Source: Protonemura montana (lineage: Eukaryota > Arthropoda > Insecta > Plecoptera > Nemouridae). Taken from it: a stretch of 64,000 nucleotides of DNA. The notes under the pieces were generated by a model, which was not told the DNA's origin, ran no database searches, and saw only the letters and a list, made by a program, of their open reading frames with translations. Made by a program: the position numbers and the translations under genes. The first letter of the stretch is position 1; the number at the start of each line of letters is the position of its first letter. The stretch is taken from the NCBI GenBank assembly GCA_947568835.1, contig OX387603.1, forward strand, positions 15,400,651-15,464,650, given 5' to 3'. Of the stretch, positions 43,601 through 56,218 are shown piece by piece.

Positions 43601-46159
43601 TTTTCTCAGTTCTTTGGTTATGTCTAGTATATTTTCACTATTTGACAGTTCAAATTGCTAACTAATGACTGCCCATAGAGCTAATTTTCTAGAGCTGAAT
43701 GGTCAGTCATTTTAACTTTCCTTTAAAACAGCGTTCATGAAAATAACATGTTGACCGTACAAAATTTGAGTCCCTTAATCCTAGATTCAAGTAAATCACT
43801 TATCACACTTATCACTTCTCCACGTACACTTCTCCACTTATTGGTATGGCAATATATTAAAACAATGTTTATGTAATAATACTTAACTGGTCATTCAATA
43901 CCAATTTTACAAATACATTCTTATACATGAACTAATACATACACATTATAAAAAATATTTTAACTATTTTGTATATTCCATCTGTTAGTAATTATTGTAT
44001 GTATTAACGCCGTTGTTGTCCCTACAGTTCGGGGACGTGATTGCACGCATGATTTCAACTGCACAGGCTTAGCCACCACGGTCTGCATTCATGACTCCCG
44101 GGACAGAAAAACAAGGTGCCTCTGTGTCAACAGATCGCCGCCTGTCAACGGTGCGTGCCCAAGGCTTCCAATAGGTAAGTTGAGACGCCACGCGAAATGA
44201 AGGAGTCGACTTTGTGGACGTAAGCTTAGTGTGGATGATGAGTCAAAGGTCAGCGTTTGAGGAGTAGTATCTTTTGATCGATGAACCATTTCTACTATCA
44301 CGTCATTATTTAACTTTTAAATTTAGCGCTTCAAACAACTCCGGCTTTTCTGATTTCGTTCCAAGCCCACTTTGTGAGTACGAAAGAGGAACAAAGTTAA
44401 ACAAATATGCAACCCAGGACTTCCTGATTTCCAGTCTGGTGCTCCTAGCTATATCGCAGTGAGGTATCTGGGTGAAACAGACTCCACATTCGCTGGGTGG
44501 GATAAAGGTTGCTATAGTGTCTTAGTAAAACTGTAGCATATTTGATCTTTTCTTGCTCATTTGTCCATACTTTTGAATAGTTGCGTCACCTAATATGACA
44601 TATTTTATGCATTATCCAGCATAATCTCTTTCTCCAAACAATTAATCCTTCCTCCAAGGCTATCCCTTTCAGATTTCGAGCGTAAAATTAAGAAACACCC
44701 TTGTGACAATTGAGGTGTGAACTAGACTGACTAGTAGTTTAGATAGATAAAATACACAAGGTACATAAAATAATGTTTTTATAAAATAATAAAATACTTG
44801 AAAAAAATAAAATTAGGCAAACGTTGTATGCAACTATTTCCCAACTATGTTTCAAGACAAAGAAAACAATCTCAATTAAGCCTATCCCAACACAAAACAC
44901 CAATTGACTCATATAGGAAGGAATATTGACTGATTTGTTTACACCTCAAATTTTTTTAGGTTGGACTGAAAAGTACAGACATTACTGGTCAGATGGTTGA
45001 TTGCAGCTTGATCGAAGTTGCATTACCAAAATTTCGCCCAAAAACATTTTAATTCACGGCCAACGCAAGTCTCCGCAGTCGGCTCTTTCAGTGCGAACAA
45101 TCTCTTACAATCGTTGTTATTACCAATAAATAGCAAAACAATCAAATGTGTGGTGTTGCTGTTGTCAATGTCAAATTTACTTCATAAACGTCCATAAAGA
45201 ATGTCCATACGAAGTTCATTGAATTGATGTCGAAATTTAATGATGATGATTGATGTTGCAGCGATAAGGAGGACCTGCAAAGCCGACAAGGAATGCGTAG
45301 AAGGGGCGTTTTGTTCGTCTTTAACTAACTCGAGCACGTCAGCGAAAACTTGCATGTGTATGGACAGCTTTTACGAGGAAGATCACATGTGTAACGGTAA
45401 GTTCTTGAAAAATATGATGGAGATCTTAACAATGGTGTTTATGATAGTTTGACCCTTTGTGGTCATATAAGAAACATAAAGATTTAATTCAAGATTATTT
45501 TGCACAGTTTATACCTTTAAATTTATGTTCATGGTTGTAATTAACCGTTTTCTTGTCGTAAAGTGTCGACATTGAAACGTTGAGTCACCTCTTACGTATT
45601 TTGAGATTTTTTAAATTAATTTATCATAGTTAAAATCGATTCTGACAGCAAATTCTAGCCGATATCGAATTACAGTTTCCAGACGTCAGATAGCCTTTCT
45701 ATCGGACATAAAAGTTTTTACCTTGACAATTTCACCTACGAATTTGGATAGGCCCCATTCTACTTGCTTTTGCAGTTATTTATTTTATCGATTTCACTTA
45801 AGGTGTCATGAAACAAAACCTTCAAAGATGTGTATTTAAACTCTTTTTCAAAAATTTCCCTATACATCTACGTTTTTTAAATTTCAAGATATGAAATGAA
45901 ATCAACCAAAGACACAATCTCCTTTCTTTCACCACAGTTTTTTTGCCAGATTTTTGAGAATAATTTTTCAAACCAAATAGTCTGTTTGCGTGGATAAAAT
46001 GGCTGGAAGTGTGCTCTATGTTTAGATTATTTAACATTGTGAACTAAATGGCATGTGCTCGTTGCAGCTGGATTCCTCTCGACTACGTCGTCCATTATGT
46101 CACTTCTGTTCGCCGTCTCGATTCTCTGTCTAGCTAGCAAGTCAGATTCAACATTTTAG
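40646..46159 (+). CDS. Secreted protein with two EB-like six-cysteine modules, copy C
   Basis: Exons 40646-40763, 44028-44174, 45262-45396, 46068-46159; 163 residues; phase-1 introns. The first ATG of A and B has mutated to AAT here, so translation would begin at the later MMRYV. The signal core VTMVVLMAA is kept. The linker (residues about 20-39) is very Pro-rich. Module 1 keeps all six cysteines but ends in a Leu-Pro-Ile variant. Module 2 is the most diverged of the four: it begins A-I-R-R-T-C, and its exon shows several replacements, all six cysteines retained. The hydrophobic tail exon is conserved. It is head-to-head with gene B. Intron 1 (3.3 kb) holds a SINE. Confidence 0.83.
43025..43352 (-). 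mobile_element. 5S-derived SINE, 5'-truncated, in intron 1 of EB gene C
   Basis: In minus orientation the tail (AACGACGCACATTTTTGACC) comes first, then GGTGCCGGCGCGTAGCCTAC, GGACGGTACAACGCGAACAA and AACCTCTCTCCAAAACAGAA. It stops at about the GGTGACC part of the 5S head. Antisense to the gene. Confidence 0.88.
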
Positions 46160-47212
46160 ACAACAATTGGGCCAGAAGCGGTCATCAGTGCAGATTCAGT
46201 GTTTGGAGTCAATGTTGAATAGAAGTTCATGTGAAAATATATTCCAGTCAGTCGAAACAATTCAGTGAAAATGGATGTTTAAAATATTGTATTTAAAAAT
46301 TTCAATAATATCATTACATCTCTACTTAAAATAACAACACACCTACTATGGTTTTTATAATCAAGTCTACTTCATCTAACCATATAGCACTAGTTTTGAA
46401 AAAAATTTAATATTGGGGTTGAAATGCTAATTAAAAAAATTAAAATTCCGAAGTTTCATATAGCTAATTGTTTTAGTGGGATTCATTTTGGATGCCTGGA
46501 CAAATTAATGGTTGTAATTATGGTTGTTTTGTTATTGAAGAAATGTCATAATTGCTTTCACCCTTGTTAAAGTAATAAGCACAAGTTACGAAACGTCGGG
46601 AAATAAATTGTTTTTCTTCAGCATTCAAAACCCAGTTTTAAATAGTCTTTTCTTAAACAAGCTCCATCACTAATTGTTATAATAATGACTAAAATTTAGA
46701 TTATCATTCTCGACGTTTTCATCACACTCATTCAAGGGTAAATTTACAATGTGTACAACAAACATTAGATAAAGACAGTTTTATTTGAATTTAACTATAA
46801 CTCTCGCTAAATTGTAAATAATTATGAATGCTACTTGAATCTCATATGTGTATAGCTTTAAGAAACAAAAAAATTGTATTTTAACTAACGGATTTTTCAT
46901 GTTGTAGAATGTAGTTAATAAATAAATATCAAATGAGCACGCACAGAAAGGTTGTACTGTCTGTGTCTAATTTAGTCTTATTGTGTCTAATTTATAAATA
47001 GAGAAGAACCCATTTGCTAAAAACGTAGGTTCCTATTTCACTATGGGTCGAGAATAATTACCTTTTTGGTTTGGTTAAGTGATTCAGAGCCGTGGGTGAG
47101 TGCTGGACGTGCTCTGTTGTAATAAACTTGTGGTACTTAAAAACCTAAAAAGTCGAAGTTTCGTCGGCGTCCGACACCTTCGGGACCATTAGTCCTGTTC
47201 AAGCTGTTTTCT
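46160..47212. other. 3' flank of EB unit C, no gene
   Basis: A non-coding AT-rich flank. It contains CACACTCATTCAAGGGTAAA and ACGGATTTTTCATGTTGTAG, shared with the other EB units. The AATAAA and CAAGTGTGATT block of A and D is missing, and a different poly(A) site would be needed. Confidence 0.55.
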
Positions 47213-48079
47213 GTCTTGAAAATACGATCTGTAAAACATGATTTCTTCAATATTTACCGAAAATGTTTCGTAAATACGATCAAAATTGATATAACTTCTA
47301 AATGCAGCCCGCAGAACAAACCCGGCTCCTCGACACAATTTTTCAGAAAAATAAATTCATCCAAAAATAAAATAAAAATACATATTATGAATAAATGAAT
47401 ATCAGTTCCTATCAAGGTTCCGATTCAATGTGCCATTACTTCTTATCTGCAAAAGGGAATTGTGAGCCGACATGAGCACGATCACAAACTCAGCACGGAA
47501 GAATATCAACTGAACAAAATGGATTATAAAACACTGGATTGCCCACAAGTAGATTCAAATATACTAAATATGTGGTAATATCGTGAGGTGAATTCCAAAT
47601 AAAAATAGACAACAATAATGGTTTACAGTGAATTACCATTTCCCATAGCCAAGTCATGAGTACCAACATTCAAGAAACATTAAAGTGTGTTTTTTTATAA
47701 TAAAACCGAGTATGTGGCAGCATATTATTACAGTATACCAAGCACAGTGACTACAGAACTTTAAACAACCTTTCAGCTTGACGTTTTAAGAAGAATACAA
47801 CAGTTTCTCAACACAAATTCAAATCCAAGTAGATTAAAAACATTTCCTTTTTTCTTGTCGGACAGTTTCAACAAAAAATTGTGTAAAACTTGTGTTAGTG
47901 AAAAGCTAGCGCACCAGAACATAACAACAAAGCAACAGTTCGTCCCAGCTCACTGGTTACCCTAATCGAACGAACAAATCTAGCAAGTAGCACGCGGTGC
48001 TGGTATCGCTCATTTCATTAAACTCACTGGCCTCGCATGGTGCGACCAGGAATCAAAGTCGGTTCAATTAACGGATCGT
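47213..48079 (+). repeat. Duplicated segment, copy 2 (pairs with 18908-19797)
   Basis: Right part (from about 47415) is almost identical to 19140-19797, including AGTAGATTCAAATATACTAA and GTATGTGGCAGCATATTATT. The left part is looser and carries GCAGCCCGCAGAACAAACC. Homology stops at ATTAACGGATCGTT, but copy 2 continues into the block shared, inverted, with 29.4 kb. Confidence 0.85.
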
Positions 48080-49839
48080 TTTTGCCCGTCGACGCTCAAG
48101 TCGCTACTGGCACGCTAGGCGTCGTACAGGGCGCCGACGCTGCAGGGAATGGCTATTGAACCACTAATGTGGTTTCAGGACTGAAATGGCTTTTCAATTT
48201 ACAGCGGTAAATATATAGTTAAATGTTGTACATTCTATAATAATGAAAGTAATGTGCTTCGTGAAGAATATAAGAACAAGTAAAGAGCATTTATTTTTTT
48301 CGATTTCTCATACCGATTTGTTCAAATTCGCTGTCTTGCCCACTGCGTCACTAAAAGTAACTAGCAGTAGTAACATCTACAGTTTTATTTTATTTTTGGC
48401 AGAAAAATGGCTACGGTCACCTCGACGCATCAGTAAATTGTTCAGTTTGTTCAGTTTGATCAGTTTGTACTAGTTTTCTAAAATAACTGAAAATACTTTT
48501 TTTTCAGTAAGACCACTCTCTTGCTCTAAAGGCTCTCACCTAGTGGCCAAGCCAAAGGGCGATGAGAGATTAGTTAAACATTGATCACGCTTTGAGTCGA
48601 AACACGAAAGGCATCGCATGACGAATATTAAGAACTTCAGAAGCGTGTGTAGATATGGAACCAACAAGCGCCCGAATTGCCGCCAGTTCACTCGTGCGTT
48701 TCATGTCAATTTCTTAACCAACGCGGCTAACTATTTGAATTGTCTTAGCGGACTTCAATCAGTGCATGCTAGTTTCAGCCATAGGGCAACAGGAGTTGAT
48801 TTGGAATGCATTGATAATGGGTAATTTTCTTGTCACTTAAAGTTCATTCCCTGTTCAAGACAAGATAGAACGTGCCAACCTGCCATCACACGCATTTACG
48901 AGAGTAGACAAATTGGTTCTAAAGAAAATTGATTTCTTTGAAATTACCTTCCGCCCTCGGGAGACATCTGGCATGCTATCATGTTACCATAAAAAAATTC
49001 CTGGTTCTTTGTTAACGTTTATTATTGTTATTAATTATATTTATAATATTGTACTACTTTTGGGTGGTCATTTGACTCTTCCTATTCGTATTCCTCTAGA
49101 TCGACTGCGCTTCGATCTATTTTAAAAATCTAATAAACAACATCTCAAATCTCAATCGTGGCTGTGCCTGCAGACCCAAGCTCGCACGGGTGTGCGTGCC
49201 TGCGAGTCATCGATCTTCTGCTAGTGTCGAAAGCTTTGTCCCAAGCTACCAGACGCCGAAAGTAAAACGTTGGTTCTTTTCAACAACACAATAACCACAA
49301 CCAGAAGGTACAATGCAATCGTCACTATGTTAGTGCTTAACAAAGTCAGACGATTCCAAGATGTTTTGGTCTGTCCCTTAAATAGGCCCACCGGCTTGAC
49401 ATTTTCAAATATTTGTAGTACCTTTTATATATAATACATAAAGATTGACATCGGCACTCCATCTTATCTCGTCTCGTCCATCTTGATTTTGTTTCTTGAA
49501 ATCAGTATACCATATATCAGTATTAGTTAATAAATAACTGTCGCAAAATAAGCTGTATCGAAATTATATCCTCGCCAGCCAATGCCGCCACATTGTATTT
49601 ATATCTCTCTTAATTTTCTTTCTTCTATTTTATGTACGCAAGTAGAGACCTTCCAACTTTACCTGGTAGCCAAATATGTTACTTAAGTTTTGTATTTTCA
49701 CAAATATTATCCGTTTAGCGTTTTCGGTTTCTTATATTTACAAGTAAAATCAAAAACACATGCTATGAAAAAGTACCTAATAAATTAAAATGATTTTAAT
49801 GGCAAATACATTTACATGCGACAACTGCTCAGTCAGCTC
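48080..49839 (+). repeat. Repeat mosaic between EB unit C and the remnant
   Basis: About 48080-48870 pairs with 28746-29440 (inverted), and its right half also pairs with 51890-52190 (direct). About 49065-49390 pairs with 26730-27030 (inverted) and 52440-52745 (direct). Open frames in these parts, such as those covering AACAAGCGCCCGAATTGCCG, are repeated passively and show no codon-level constraint. No gene is recognised. Confidence 0.65.
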
Positions 49840-51620
49840 GCAAGGCCAAGACTTCATCGGAATTGTTGTCGTATCCGATCGGATGGTACAATATTCGCTA
49901 ATTACAGAACATAATTACTCAGCTACAATATACCTCTTATTATTTGCCAGCACCACATTTTCGTGAATGAAGCTTCCTGTTGTAAATCAACACAACTAAG
50001 ATGGATATCTCCTGAACGCAGCCCGCAGTGCAATCACGGCTCCTCCACCTAGTGAGGAGCCTCTGGGGGCAGAACGCAGCCTACAGCGCAAACTTGGCTT
50101 CTTCGCTTAACTTAATCTAAAAAAAAAAAAATGAATGGCAATATTCATCATCTCCACGTTGTCCTTTGACTTCCAGAACGTTATGTTTTCATATAACTGT
50201 GTCAATCACTCCAAACGCGGTGTTGTCCTGAGCTGGCAATCAGGATATTGTCGGCAGCGAATTTTTCGAGTATTGTGGAAAAGATTTATTTGAAGTAGGA
50301 TGCCCCTACTCACGTAATTTTTTCCCACTTTCTGCCCTCACCCCAAATATAACCTTATGTGGAAAAACCCCACGAGAAAACCTAGCGTTCAATTCTTTTG
50401 TTTACGGAATAAAAATCGAAAACCTGGCAAATAATTAGCACGCTCGTTGCTCGAGGTGCATGTGTATAATTAGTAAGTTATTTTTAGCAACATGGTTGCC
50501 GAACGGATAAGCGTTCTCAAGGATTCATGTCTTGCAGCTAATTTGAATGACTTAAAGATTTGGAAGTTAACAACCCATGTGATAGTTTTTAAACTCATGT
50601 CTACTTTATCTAACTTAAAGTGAGTTCAGACACCACGCGATTCGCCATTAAAGACGTCAGTTTAGCTAGGATGGTGAGCCAGAGGCCAGAGCTTTGAAAA
50701 GTTTGAGGAGTAGTATATTTTTATGTCTAAATCTTCCTTTTTATGACAAGTCCAAAATCAATTAGGTTTAAAATCGAAAGTTCAGATCATAACGCCTATA
50801 CGTGGACATGCAGAAATGGAATTTATAGCCTTTTCTTTCTAAAATTAGTCTCAAAACAACGAATTAAGCCTAAATATTATTATTTTAAATCCTGTGTAGA
50901 GCTATGGTCGTAAAAATCAATATTCACGCACCTATTATTATCATAACTTAGTGTAACTTAGTGATAAATTATGTGATTTTTTTCTTTAATGTCAGATAGC
51001 TAATTCAAACGTTATTACCAATAGTAAAGCTGTCAAATATGGGGAAGGGGGGGGGGGGTATTATGTGACGCTTTTTGTTGCCAATTCCTGCTAACTCTCC
51101 TAGTTAAAATTTGTATGGTTTGACGAGGATTAAATTGATGGGAAGTTGTAACTTTTTTGGCATTTTTGAAATTTGACCTCAATGAGGGTCTGTAATGAGC
51201 ACAATGCGAGTTATCTTGAAGGGAAGAAATATCGTACTTTTTTTACAATAATGTTTTATTGCGTTTTATAATTTTAATCATTGTTACAATAAACATAATG
51301 TGTACTACTTTAATTGAAATTTAACAATATATCTCTCACAAAAATATAAATCATTATGAATGCTTTTTGAATCTCATCTTTGTAAAGCTTTGAGAAATTA
51401 AAAAAAAGTTAATTAACGGATTTTTCATGTTGTAGAATGTAATTATTAAAGAAATATAAAAAAAATTGAACTATATTACATTATATACAATAAAATATTT
51501 ATCAATTTAAATATTATATACATTAAAGATTTTATATGATGTAATGCAGAATAAAGATATAAAGACTGCACAGAAAAGTAATACCATAGTTACATTATCT
51601 GTGTGTAATTTTGTCTTACA
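49840..51620 (+). pseudogene. Gene-less remnant of an EB unit (copy E)
   Basis: The left part repeats the upstream flank (GTTGTCGTATCCGATCGGAT, then GAGAAAACCTAGCGTTCAAT and CATGGTTGCCGAACGGATAA). From about 50620 it switches directly to intron-2 sequence (GTGAGTTCAGACACCACGCG, where working genes have the exon-2 donor). It continues to intron-2 end sequence (CGCTTTTTGTTGCCAATTCC) and then the downstream flank (ACGGATTTTTCATGTTGTAG). None of the four exons is present. It is best read as a unit that lost its coding parts by deletion. Confidence 0.7.
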
Positions 51621-53179
51621 GAGCGCCGAAACTGCCAGGGAGTGGCAATCACACAACGTATAGGGTTTCTGGTTTTTCAATTAACAGACCTAGATTTTTT
51701 TGGTAAATTTTTTACTCGAAGTGAATTTGCATCGTGGAAAATATGAGTAAAAATAGAGGGGATTTCTTTTCAATTTCTTACACCCTGAAATCCTTTACAT
51801 ATACACTTATATTTCTGGCAAGAGAAAAGCTTAACGCATCACTTCTTAATTTAGTTAAACTATAAACACTGAAATTACATTTTTTTAACTCTCAGCCAAT
51901 GGCCAAGCCAGAGACCGAGAATCAGATTAGTTAAACATTGATCGTGCTTTGAGTCGAAACACGAAATGACTAATATTAAGAACTTAAGAAGCGTGTGCAA
52001 ACATGGAACCAACAAGCGCCCGAATTGCCGCCAGTTCACTCGTGCGTTTCATGTCAATTTCTTAACCAATGCGGCTAACTATTTGAATTGTCTTAGAGGG
52101 CTTCAATCAGTGCATGCTAGTTTCGGTTAAAGGGCAAAAGGTACATTAGCTTTGGAATGAATTGGTAATGGGTAATTTTCTTGTCACTTAAAGTCCTTCC
52201 CAGTTCGAAACAAGATAGGACGTGTAGAGACACATTGCCAATCTACTATCGCACGAATTTATGAGACTAGACAAATTGGTTCTAAAGAAAATTGATTTCT
52301 TTAAAATTACCTTTCGTCCCTCTGGAGACATCTAGCATGCAACAAGACTCAGATCATGTTTCTGTAACATTTTTTTCCTGAGCTACCAGTGAACGTTTAT
52401 TATCATTAATTATATTAATAAGCTTTTGCTACATTTGGATGGTAATTTGACTCTTCCTATTCGTATTCCTTTAGATCGACTGCGCTTCGATCTATTTTTA
52501 AAATCTCATCAATCAAAACTCAAGTAACAATCGCGGCTGTGCCTGCAGACCCGAGCTCGCACGAGTCTTCGTGCCAACGAACCATCGATCTCCTGATCGT
52601 GTCGAAAGCTTTGTCCCAAGCCACCAGATGCCGAAAGTAAAGTGTTGGTCAGAAGGTACAATGCAATCGTCACTATGCTAGAGCTTAACAACGTCAGTCG
52701 ATTCGAAGATTTTTTGGCATGTTCCTAAAATAGGCACACCGGCTTGACATCTTAAAATATTTACAATGAGAGGCAAAATTGACATATGTATTCAACATTC
52801 ACATAGGGTCACACCTGCACTCCACCTTGTCTGGTCATCTTGATTGTATTTCTTGATATTTTTATACCTATTGTGCTTTTTATACAAAACTGCATCGAAA
52901 TATTTGTCTAGTTAGCTATTGTTACCACGTTGTGTTTAAACCTCTGACCATTTTCTTGGCGCCATTTTATATATGAGAGTAAATAAAATGGCCGTTCAAT
53001 TTAACCTGGTGGCCAAGTTGTAACAAAAAATGTGTATTTTCACAAATATTGTCCGTTAAGCGTATTTGGTTTCTCATATATACATGTAAAATAAAAAAAA
53101 ATAAAAAAAAAATACTAATAAATAAATAAAAAATCATTTAATCACTAAAAATATTTTCAAAGTACATGGCATTTATCAG
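51621..53179 (+). repeat. Repeat mosaic upstream of EB unit D
   Basis: About 51890-52190 and 52440-52745 repeat, in the same order and spacing, sequences of 48530-48870 and 49065-49390. No gene seen. The 60-codon minus frame near 52.5-52.7 kb is part of this repeat. Confidence 0.65.
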
Positions 53180-54950
53180 TTGGCAAGGCCAAGTCTGCAT
53201 CACAATTGTTGTCGTATCCGTTCGGACGGTACAATATTCGCTAATTACAGAACATAATTACTCAGCTACAATATGCCTCTTATTATTTGCCAGCACCACA
53301 CTTTCGTGAATGAAGCTTCCTGTTGTAAATCAAACACAACTAAGATGGATATCTCCTGAACGCAGCCCGCAGTGCAAACGTGGCTTCTTCTCTTAATGGT
53401 ATCTCAAAAAAAATATTTTTATGGTAGTCTTCATCCACTCCCCACTATCCTTTGGCTTCCAGAACTTTATGTTATGATATAACTTTGTCAATCACTCCAA
53501 ACGTGGTCTAGTCCTGAGCTGACAATCAGGATATTGAGGGCAGCGAATTTTTTCTTTCCCTCAGTCCCAACCATAATTTAATGTGAGAAAATCTATCCGC
53601 CGTGTCATGTCGACATGGAAAGGCTTCCAGTTTACCGTGACCGTGTTAAAAAAAAGTGATGATCGAAGGTTAAAGAATGAAAATTCTATGAATTTTAAGG
53701 GTGTTTAAATCGCAGGATAGGAGCGTGGTGGCAGTCGTTGCGATGGGTGGTAAGGGTGAGGGGTGCCAGCCACGAATCTCTTTACTTTTGACACGCATAG
53801 CCGGTATCGTTTGTGACACTGTCTCGAGATTATCCGTTGTTGTTTGGCATGGTTTAATGCTAGAACTAACTAAAATGAGTTCACTATAGGATTGAAACTG
53901 TCCAAACTGCAGTGATATTTTGCTGTAAGTTTCAACAAAAAAGGAGTTTGGATTCTTGTTACAGGGATATTTTAATGATGCTATCGTCGATTATATCGAT
54001 GATATCCAGGATTCTGCTGTATCTGAGATACTAAGCTGAGATACATTTCTCAAGATAAAAAAAGTATCTGAGTATCTGTACTATTTGAGAATATATTCTG
54101 TTGCAGATATATATTGAAAGTATTTTGGTACCTTCGTTGGGCACAATATATTTTCAAGTATTTTTGGGCAATTCCCCGAGAGTTGAAATGCAGGAAATAC
54201 CAAATAAACATTCAAGGGTATTTATTGTGAGAAATGTACAGGTGGTTAATTGTAACCATTATGGTTTGTTTCCAGCATCCAACTAGTACATATATGTTTA
54301 GAAGATTTAGTTCCCAGTTGAGCATCGTCTTGGGAGGATCTACACCAGTACCTGAAACAGTCAAATAATTCTTTGCTAGTTCCAATTGCTAGTTCAATTG
54401 ATGTACTACCCCTTTAAGTATGGCAGGCTTCAATGATAATTCTTATCTTACTGACGTAGTTAAAAGTGTTGATAAAAAAAAAAATTCACTCATGGATGGA
54501 AAATATTTACATGTATTTTCTGCCCAAAATCCAAATTTGTTTTTATTAACAATTATATTGAAAAGAAACAAGATACTTTTAAATTCTTGATTTTTTTTAA
54601 GATACTTGAGTATCTTGAATCTTGAGATACGTTTTGTGGACGTTTCTTGGATCTGTAACTCACATACTTTTTTTTAAGTATCTTGCCCATCCCTGATGAT
54701 ATCTCCGCCAGTATTTTTCCCTGGCAAACAATTAGCACGCTCATTGCTCGCGGTTCATGTGTATAATTAGAGGGTTATTTTTAGCAACATGGTCGCCGAG
54801 CGGATACAGGTATCGCATAGATTTATGTCTTGCAGCTAATTTGAACGACTTGAAGTTGTGGAAGTTAGCAACATTATTTATTTGTCGGTATTGCAGTTTT
54901 GTAGATATCATGCTCACTTTCCTTCTCCTGCGTGCATCAATGTCTGCTTG
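53180..54950 (+). repeat. Upstream flank block of EB unit D
   Basis: GTTGTCGTATCCGTTCGGAC, TTTGCCAGCACCACACTTTC, GAACGCAGCCCGCAGTGCAA, GAGCGTGGTGGCAGTCGTTG and ATGGTCGCCGAGCGGATACA follow in the order known from units A, C and the remnant. Compared with those, about 600 bp of unrelated sequence (54060-54700) is inserted before TGGCAAACAATTAGCACGCT. Confidence 0.7.
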
Positions 54951-56046
54951 ATATAGCTGATGGTTGTGCAGCGAGTGGTTTATGACTGAGATTTAAAGCT
55001 TTCACATATGGTCAACTTTAAAATGGCGGTTTTTTTTTATCGGCGGTTAAGTTGTTCCGCGTAGATCAAGAGAACGTCAACTTTTTATTGAACAATGCCT
55101 AATATGTGGTGTCTTAAAATATGTTTCTAAATGGAGAAAATTTACCTGAAAACCCATTTTACTTAATACCCCGGCTAATTAATTTGACTTTTTTAAATTC
55201 AACTTACTTTTTATTTTATTTAGTAGTTTTCATTTGTTGGGGGTACAAATATCTGTGCGACCATATGGCTATACACACCTATTTGTCAAGAGACCGGTTT
55301 TTAGTGGTCCGTTAAGAATCTAACGGACCGTTAACTTGTTATTTGCTTGGTAACAACCAATCAGGATTTTTTGCTAACGGTCCGTTCATTCCTTGACGTG
55401 TCACAGAAAAAAAAAAAAACACTTAAATGGATGTACGACTCCAATGTCGCGAAATTGAGTAGGAATTCCAACGATGACGAAAAAAGTTTGACGTAACTTC
55501 CTACGTCACAAGCAAAAAGACTCAAAGCTCTAATCACTGCAACCTAATCTACAAATAACCTTCTACTTTCTTCCTGTGAACGTTTAACACCCAAACGACG
55601 TGAAGATCAACACCAGGCAATCACTTTCATTCCATAAAGAGCACATCAAGAAACACATAAATTGATCCATAAAACCACGAATTAATCTTCCCATGACGTT
55701 ACCCAATATTACTAAAATAGAACCGACCCAAGTAATAAGCAGTCTCTAAACATTGGTTCATTAGCCAAATGGATGCAGGCCGTTATACTTGTACGCCCAT
55801 CAACAAACCTTTAGGACCACCCTTTCATGTAGGTAAGGCTCATAATGGTATTATAGCTTGAGAGAGCTGGGTGTAAGAGGAAAATGAACAACAGTGGCGA
55901 GATAGAAAATGACAGAAAGAGAGAGAGACGGCGGGTGAGAGAGTTTTGATAAGCGAAAGAGAGGGTGAATTATGACGCAATGGATTGCATGTCTTCATGG
56001 TATAAGTCGGTGGAAAACCGGACGCCGGGGTCTTATCATCACCATC
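54951..56046. other. Unit-D upstream region without a gene
   Basis: A short inverted-repeat structure at 55285-55397 is the only element noticed. The tRNA-like sequence found upstream of A, B and C is missing here. A GAGA-rich tract lies at about 55915-55965. Confidence 0.5.
55285..55397. mobile_element. Possible short foldback element
   Basis: TTGTCAAG at the left and CCTTGACG at the right are inverted. Internal AACGGACCGTTA and TAACGGTCCGTT are inverted too, so most of the 113-bp stretch can fold on itself. It may be a small MITE. No target duplication was identified. Confidence 0.35.
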
Positions 56047-56063
56047 GACGGCGCTTGCGTGGC
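56047..56063 (+). promoter_or_regulatory. Conserved GC-rich motif upstream of EB gene D
   Basis: GACGGCGCTTGCGTGGC, 156 bases before the start codon, identical to the copies upstream of A and C. Confidence 0.45.
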
Positions 56064-56218
56064 CGTTGGATTTGCTCCCCTTCGAGTACGCCGAAGGTTA
56101 TAGTGTGAAGACTGCATTGTCATCGGACAGTAGTTGTGGAGGAGTCAACGATAGTGGTCATCTGTGATTAGAAAGATACTTTCTCTGTTTTACGTCGGTA
56201 AAGTGCATCTTTAAAATC

